DNA from: Microstegium vimineum
Taxonomy: Eukaryota > Streptophyta > Magnoliopsida > Poales > Poaceae
DNA: 64,000 nucleotides
Direction of reading: 5' to 3'
NCBI GenBank assembly: GCA_022036555.1
Contig: CM039137.1
Coordinates: 28,637,535-28,701,534, forward strand
Position numbers and translations under genes: made by a program. The notes under the pieces were generated by a model. That model made no database searches. It worked only from the letters and a program-made list of their open reading frames with translations, and was not told the origin of the DNA. This document shows positions 57,751 to 64,000 of the stretch, one piece after another (position 1 is the first letter of the stretch; each line of letters opens with the position of its first letter).

Positions 57751-57758
57751 TATTTATA
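57751..57758 (-). promoter_or_regulatory. TATA box of the P450 pseudogene
   Basis: Minus strand TATAAATA in CATATAAATATGACC, 104 bases before the ATG at 57647. A standard plant TATA position, so the promoter may still be intact. Confidence 0.6.
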
Positions 57759-57759
57759 T

Positions 57760-59581
57760 GAGGCCAGAACGAGGACAGGCTTCGTTCTCAAAAGCGAAAA
57801 TGGCGATGAACTTGTGGCTGTGTGATGTTTCGCTCGCTGTTGATTAACGTACACACGCCAGGAAGGAGAAGCGGATGAACTTGACGGAGGCGACGACGTC
57901 TACTCCAAACGTGGCGGAATGTTATATCCGGATGACGTTTTATTCTTTGGATGCCATTTTACGGATCGACAAAGTTTCGATGGTATTTTCCGGATATGGT
58001 GATGTTTGGATGTTATGAGACCAATTTTCCCTATCTTCATCTTGCTCTCCACGGATGTTTCTTGCCGTGAACCGGAGCATAGCTCGTGACTGGCGGGAGA
58101 AAGCGGACCAGGATTAGTAGACAACACGTACTAGTCTCCAGAAACAGCCGTACTGGACTTCCCGTGCGGCGTTGCCTGTTCAATGTCGGCGGGGAAGACG
58201 CAACACGTGACGTCCACACACGTGCGTGCGAGCGTGTACAAGTCTGTGCGTGGATGGGGACGACCATGCATGCTATTGGGCTCCGGCGGCGTTCACGGAC
58301 TCACCCAAGTGGAGCGGGCGAGCGGAGCGCGTCCACGTACGAGTGGCTGCCCGCTGCGTCAGTGCCGAGACAACCAGGAAGCTGGGCGGCTGCGCCTCCG
58401 ACAATGATGTTGCCAGCAGTAGCACCATCAGATGTACTCGTAGGCCACAATATCTTGTGTTTTCAACAAACTGCCAGAGATGGAGATGATGAACCAGTGG
58501 TTCACCAAAAGCTGGTGCTAGCTCGGCCGCGAGGCCATGACCACCACCTCCGACGCCATTGCTTGGAGTCAAGTTTAGTAAATTCTCAAATAATGCAAAG
58601 GCATGTGGTGTACTACTCGCGTTCGCAGCTGGCACCATCTTCGAGCATCGGGCAACTTTGTTGGTCGACCTCGTAAGTCGTAACGTCCCTGCGCTCGCTG
58701 CATGCACCAACACCAGCAGCGATAGGGAGAGGCAAGGCAGCCGGCGATGGCATGCGTGCGCGGACGACGAACATGGCTCAACGGTGAAGGTACGCATGGA
58801 CGGTGAATGCTTGCTGGCAACACGAGTGCAGGAGACGCGATGTCATGTGGCGAGTGCCGGGAGACAAAGCGGCTAGCGGTCACAGTAGGCGGGCGCTAAG
58901 CGAGGGAGACGAGACGGCCACATGTTTTAACGGTGTACGTACGTGCACGAATACACGGTGGATTAACAAGAACTAACGGTAATGACAGATAAGAGAACAA
59001 AAATTATAAACCAATGACAACCAAGAGAACCTGTAAATCTGGATGGCAATGAAGGAATTAGTATAGCTTTGGATAGCAATGAAGGAATTTTCTCAAAATT
59101 ATTTGATGCAACCGGAAGGAAACCCCTGACCGCCACGTGACGTCCACACAGGAAGAAAACTATTCAGGACCTGTGTCGGTAGGTCATTTGAAGCCCATAC
59201 ACGATACAAGGATGTGATTGACCGATAAATGCACATGAGGGTCAGCCCAGCCCACACCGTACGAGCTTTGCTTAAAGGCAGGCCAGGCTTAGAACATCAC
59301 GCCCACTAGGCTGGACTTTTATATTGGGCTGTGTCTCCAGGTATGGCCTAAACTAATATCATGGCCTATAAAAATAACCTGTTGAATTTATCGGCTATTC
59401 AGTTTTTTTTCCCAATCACACCATGTGGGCAATTTAGTTTTTTCTCGGCGTAGTGTTGGGATCCAGTTGTGTTTTTTCCCTCTCAATGGAAATATCAGAG
59501 TGATTCCTAAAAAAGGGGGAAATATCAGGGTGTTTGAGTCCAGAGTTTACTATTCATTCCAGATTCTTCCGCGGTAAGAAT
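57760..59581. other. Intergenic; one unassigned minus-strand ORF
   Basis: A 174-codon minus-strand frame (58797-58273) has a hydrophobic N-terminal stretch (LPCLSLSLLVLVHAASAG) that could be a signal peptide. It is followed by low-complexity Ser/Ala/Leu sequence with no family I recognise. It may be chance. The rest holds nothing identifiable. Confidence 0.25.
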
Positions 59582-59586
59582 ATCTC

Positions 59587-60111
59587 TGATAGATTTTCAG
59601 GACCGTCTAGGAGCGGATTCAGTTGGGAATAAACATGTTCGTATAAATAATAGATGCAGTTCTTGATGCACAGAGAAAGATAGATACGGAGAGAGAGAGG
59701 GAGATAGAGTAGTGCACCGACCGGATGAGTCGACGGGAGGTACAGTGGCTGCGGCGGTGTTCATGTTAGAGCCGCTAGCCGCCATGGTCGTAGGTGTGGC
59801 GTCGTCCTCCGTTCGGCTCGCGTCAGTGGTCGTCATAGGTGCAGACGTTTCCTGCATCCGGGTGCTCGCCGGCGTCGATGAAGAATCCCGTCGCTGGCAG
59901 TGCCCCTTCTCAGATCGGGTTAGGGTTAGAGTGTCGGTGGGGAGTCTGGCGGCTCGGTGAACCTCGTATTGAGCGGCCCGGCCTCCACCTCATCTTTATA
60001 ACACTGTGCGACGAGAGTCCACCAACCATAAGGTTGGGTAACCCCAATCAGAGTGCAGATGTAAAACCCGTTAGACCGTTAGACCTAAACGGTGGGAGAT
60101 CAATTCTAACA
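59587..60111 (-). mobile_element. Solo LTR (Copia-like), minus orientation
   Basis: 525 bp. On the minus strand it begins TGTTAGAATTGATCTCCCAC and ends CTGAAAATCTATCA. A perfect 5 bp duplication ATCTC flanks it (59582-59586 and 60112-60116). It has a TATA-like TTATAAAG on the minus strand near 60000 and a CTAACCCTAACCC phrase at 59918-59929. A short minus ORF inside (MQETSAPMTTTDAS, 59857-59597) is part of the LTR and not a host gene. Confidence 0.8.
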
Positions 60112-60116
60112 ATCTC

Positions 60117-60516
60117 GTCATAAAGACGCTCAGTCCGTCATCTTCTTAAGCCGTGCACCCTGTCCTTGAGACCCAGAGCGGCATCAACCGAAGGAAATGA
60201 TCAGATCCTTAAAAAAAAACAGAAAAGATCAGATCCTTTCCGGTTGGTGGTAGCAATGGCAGATGCCGCACGCCGGCAGCACATGCCTCTAAATATCGAC
60301 TTCAATAATCCGATAAACTTTGATTCATTTGGCAAGGAGCCAAGGAGCAAGGACACGCCATTCCTCAGTACATGCTGCTAGCTGCTAGCTGCTAGTACCT
60401 CACAAGATTCGTTGAACGTAGACATGGCAGTTGGGACTCGGGAGAAGCAAGATCAGCAAAATTTCAATCCATGCTCGTGTCAGCTAAAACAACCACTATT
60501 TCAGCGCTAGTTCTTA
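60117..60516. other. Intergenic, nothing recognised
   Basis: Only short ORFs. A CTAGCTGCTAGCTGCTAG triplicated phrase lies near 60377-60395. Confidence 0.35.
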
Positions 60517-60665
60517 CTTCCTTAATCCCAAATTATAATAAGTTTTGACATTTTTAGATTCATAGATTTTACTATATACCTAAATAAAATATATCTTGAT
60601 ACGTAACAAAAGTTATATATATAGAAAAAAAAATCAAAATATCTTATAATTTGAAATGAGAGGAG
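60517..60665. mobile_element. Short Stowaway MITE
   Basis: Begins CTTCCTTAATCCCAAATTAT and ends ATAATTTGAAATGAGAGGAG with TA flanks. The 149 bp AT-rich body is partly palindromic. Confidence 0.7.
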
Positions 60666-60768
60666 TACTTTAAAAATATATCGTTCAGATTCTGAGATCA
60701 GTGATCATGACTCTGTTTGTCAGGATTTATTGTGTGTGCGACTGAATTGTAGAGAGAGAAAAATAATA

Positions 60769-61035
60769 CTCCCTCCATCCCAAATTATAAGACATTCCAA
60801 AAATCTTGAAAAGTCAAAACATCTTAAGTTGACCAATAATTATAGAAAAAACTATAAAGATTTATGACTCCAAATAGTCATACTATGAAATTATAATTGA
60901 TACTGAATCTAATGATATTTTTTGATATCATAAATATTATTATATTGTTGTATAAATTTGGTCAAACTTGAGATATTTTGACTCTCCAATATTTATGGGA
61001 TGTCTTATAACTTTTATAACTTGGAATGGAGGGAG
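60769..61035. mobile_element. Stowaway MITE
   Basis: Begins CTCCCTCCATCCCAAATTAT and ends CTTGGAATGGAGGGAG with TA on both sides. 267 bp. Same family as 8237-8496 (shared ATAAGACAT and TTTTGACTCTCCAA phrases). Confidence 0.88.
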
Positions 61036-61037
61036 TA

Positions 61038-63365
61038 TTCTATGGCTGAATAGTAGGAGCTGATTTTGGCTTATAATTGCAAGATTTGTTGGAGGACATA
61101 GTGCAAGTGATGTGATTATGCATAAAAAGATATCAGAATGTGAACTGACAACTGACCATAGCATGGTTTGTTAGATTTTCTTGTGCCATAACATGTCCAT
61201 CCAGAATTTTTTAAAAGTTCTTGCTGGTGCTTGTATTTTTCTATATTTGTTGCAAGATTTAATGGCACTATACATCTGTTGATCTGTGTGTTCTGTTTCA
61301 CAAAAAAAAAAAGTTACATGCTACCTCCAATCTCGTAAAAGAAAGCCTGAGACTATCGGATAATAACAACTTAGGGAACATCAAGCTGAAGTTGTGAACC
61401 AAAGTTGATCGTGGATTTTTCCTCTTGGAAACGACTGCAAACTCAGGATCCTAGTTCGGTCAGGGAACACTACAGAGCAATCCAAGGAGACAGGATCACA
61501 TCACAGCTTGATATAGAACAGTTGGTTCAGAATAAGTTCGGGCACAAGCTTACATATCACAGGTGGCGAAGCCGGCCGGGCATGTGGCACAATGCAAGCT
61601 CGATCATGCCCGGTCGCTTGCAATGCAGTGTGCAAAGACGACTGGGTGAGTGACTGGCCCCCGTTGGTCGCATCCATCACAGACACATCTTGATCGGAAC
61701 CGTACCAATTGTCAGAACTGTTTCTGATGATGAGGTGACATTAGTTCGACTCAAAGGACTTGTAGTTCTCGTCCCAACCGGGCATGGCCCTGCAGGCTTT
61801 GGCTGCTCGTCTTTGGCCGATTAGTCGGTTGGTTCGTGTCCAGCATGGCGTTGGACAGGAATGAGGAAGACCATCACTCATCAGAAGGACGCCGAGCAGT
61901 ATGTGTCCGTAGAAAAGGACGTAGCCACTGAAGTTTCTGTTTTGCTCTGACACTGGCAGACGGGATAGCATACCGGCCCGTCAGGCAGTGACACATCAGG
62001 TTGGATTCAGACTGCGAGAGCATGATAGCTCGTCATTCCTCATTTCAGTCGAGAAGCTGTTGCTGGCGATTGTGATACCTACTTATGTCGTAAGCCCGTA
62101 ACACCCTTGGAAATATTATTGGATTCTTTCATAGGATCTTGATTGAACCATGACTACTGATTACCGACGAATGTTTCGTACTCAAGAACTTCGCAAATTT
62201 AGTTCGTTCGTGCGGGGTTGATGAAGAACTACAATGCTATCCTTTATCTAAAAAAAAAAATCATTGCATGGAGCCATGGATACAGCGCAAGCGAGGAAGA
62301 ATTATTGCTTGGAAGGTAACTGGGCACAAGGGGTATGGGCATATAAGTTCTGATGAAAGTGCAAACGATTTTGGGAAGAAGTGCTGCTATATCGGCAAAT
62401 TCCATCTGCGTTTTCAAATAAAAGGCCTGCCTATAATGCCAGTCTGATCTGATGCAGACCATCCTACTTGACTTCCGGAAGTTACAGCACGGTCTATCTG
62501 GAAGTTTGAAATCAATGATTTTTTTTCCCAGGTGGCCAGGTGCTCCATTTCTGACGTCGGTCCTAAGCTCTGATTGAATCAATCTGCCCTCTATCTCCGG
62601 CACATTGTTACTTTATAAAAACTAAAAGAAGAAGAAGAAAGAAAGGGAATCCGGCTGGCCTCTTTCTTTCCCTCTTGTGCTTACAAAAAAAAGTACAAAT
62701 ATACGAAATGATAAAATCAGCGCCATATGGAAAGGTGTGGCCTTTCCTCTCTACGTAGCCTTAGGTGCTAAGGAACATGAATGTTTCCATCAACGGCCAA
62801 TTGATCAATCACAGATGTATTCACCGGATCGGATATGCGAATTCTCTAGAGATGATATCACTTTCCAATTTTTTGCTCAATGATTTAAAAGTCCTTTATA
62901 AACCCCTCTACTACATGGTGATGCGCATGCACACAGCACACACTCCTCAAGTCCTCATCATGCACATATTTGCAGTTTTAGCATTCAACTTCAGAGTTCC
63001 AAGTTTCCAAGGTTAAAAGAGCTAATTGAGGACCAACTGAATAGAAGACTTGTGGTTGTGGGTGGGTTTCTTGTTTGGCTTCTTAATTACGTGTTGAATT
63101 TCTCTCCTTATTGAAGTCGTGCGTTGCACATTCTCGAAAACCTGTGTTCAGTTTCAACAGCCATTTGGTCTCAGAGTCGTTGATTCAGTACTGCAAATTT
63201 GTTTTTTTTTTGTATGTTTGAGTTTGTTCAGTCCAGCCGAAAGTCGCATATATAACTTCGAAACTACTCTGTATAGTGTAATATATATACTCGGAATTCT
63301 GTCAAGGGTATGGATTCGGCGACTATAGCAATCTTATAAAAAACATTAGGGCAGGGTAAATTGTA
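61038..63365. other. Intergenic, no gene recognised
   Basis: About 2.3 kb with short ORFs only. The segment 61400-62000 is slightly GC-richer and might be untranslated or intronic sequence of a gene lying to the right, but no coding block is recognisable. Confidence 0.35.
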
Positions 63366-63492
63366 CTCCATCCGTTTTAAATTATGTCTTTTTTTTGTTT
63401 TTATTGTATTTGCTATGCACGTAGATCTAAATATATAATAAAATTAATGTATCTTAAAAATCAAAATATCTTATAATCTAAAACTTATTTAG
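63366..63492. mobile_element. Stowaway-like fragment
   Basis: Begins CTCCATCCGTTTTAAATTAT and ends AATCTAAAACTTATTTAG with TA on either side. A short, diverged element. Confidence 0.45.
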
Positions 63493-64000
63493 TACTTAAC
63501 AAGCGCAACGCGGCCCACTAATGGTCAATTGCCGCAACCCCCGGTTCACATGCATGATTTCCCTAAAGATCTCTCCGGCCTACTACACACACAGCACAGG
63601 TTCACGTCCAGATACGACTCCAAGTTCCAGAATGAAAGAACCATGAAATGTACTCCGTGCTCACTTGTCATCGATTGGTGCCTCACTGTTCATATTTTTC
63701 ACGAAAGGAAGTGGACATTTGGTACTACAAGCATACTGCGACTTGAGTGAAAAAATGGAGAGCTTCTTATACAGTTTATTGATCTGCACAGTTACAAGAA
63801 GCAAATTGCTGCTAGTATATAAGTATATATACTTTCCTGCTCCACTGAACAAGGCGGCATCTCGCAAATCTCGACGACACCCTGCAAAAGTGCCAGTATA
63901 CAAAACATCCATCCATGCGACGTCAAGCGGACGGACCAACCGACAACCGGGCGTTGCCGCCGTTCCCGGCCTCGATCTCAACTCGCATTCACCGGCCGGG
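63493..64000. other. Right edge, no gene resolved
   Basis: The last 150 bases become GC-rich (CGTCAAGCGGACGGACC, GCGTTGCCGCCG). A minus-strand frame (63981-63661) is open through them. This may be the edge of a gene continuing beyond the window, but nothing in it is recognisable. Confidence 0.25.

Noticed and set aside
59597..59857. Small ORF MQETSAPMTTTDAS with upstream TATA, at first taken for a gene start
   Set aside because: The whole region is a solo LTR with perfect target duplications; the TATA belongs to the LTR.

Overview
This is a plant nuclear window, almost certainly from a grass and probably a panicoid. The evidence is intron-bearing plant genes whose proteins look like their rice and maize counterparts, dense Stowaway and Tourist MITEs, SIRE-like Copia and Tat-lineage Gypsy retrotransposons, and one fixed 100-N assembly gap (12863-12962). 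I see no bacterial-style operons, no tRNA or rRNA genes and no CRISPR array.

Layout. 1-4400: the 5' half of an AUX1-type auxin influx carrier on the minus strand; its remaining exons lie off the left edge. 4985-12530: MITE-rich intergenic DNA, including a 1.7 kb PIF/Harbinger-type element (5857-7592) that carries a captured Copia gag piece. 15414-18815: a CDC6 replication-licensing gene of about 16 exons on the minus strand, with an apparent one-base loss in exon 11. 19558-20796: a solo Copia LTR. 24235-46158: a nest in which a SIRE-like Copia element (target duplication CCGTG) is interrupted by a 16 kb Tat-lineage Gypsy element (25171-41234, target duplication ATATG). 50506-51914: an intronless HSPRO (Hs1pro-1-like) gene on the plus strand with a one-base loss in a G run. 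53883-54221: a LINE zinc-binding-domain relic. 54886-57647: two CYP81-like P450 relics; the larger has a two-base loss and its heme-ligand Cys is replaced by Tyr. 59587-60111: another solo LTR. The last 3.9 kb holds MITEs and no gene I can recognise.

The Tat element is the most elaborate object. Gag and pol run leftward from the right LTR. Between pol and the left LTR a six-exon gene runs rightward, antisense to gag-pol, with its own TATA-like box. Gag, pol and the antisense gene are all interrupted by stops that look like C-to-T or G-to-A transitions, mostly at CAG (CHG) sites.

The host genes (auxin transport, replication licensing, a stress/nematode-response protein, a P450) are unrelated single genes separated by transposons. 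Nothing suggests they work together. No wholly new system is evident. The best leads are the Pack-type PIF element, the antisense gene of the Tat element, and the pattern of inactivating lesions.
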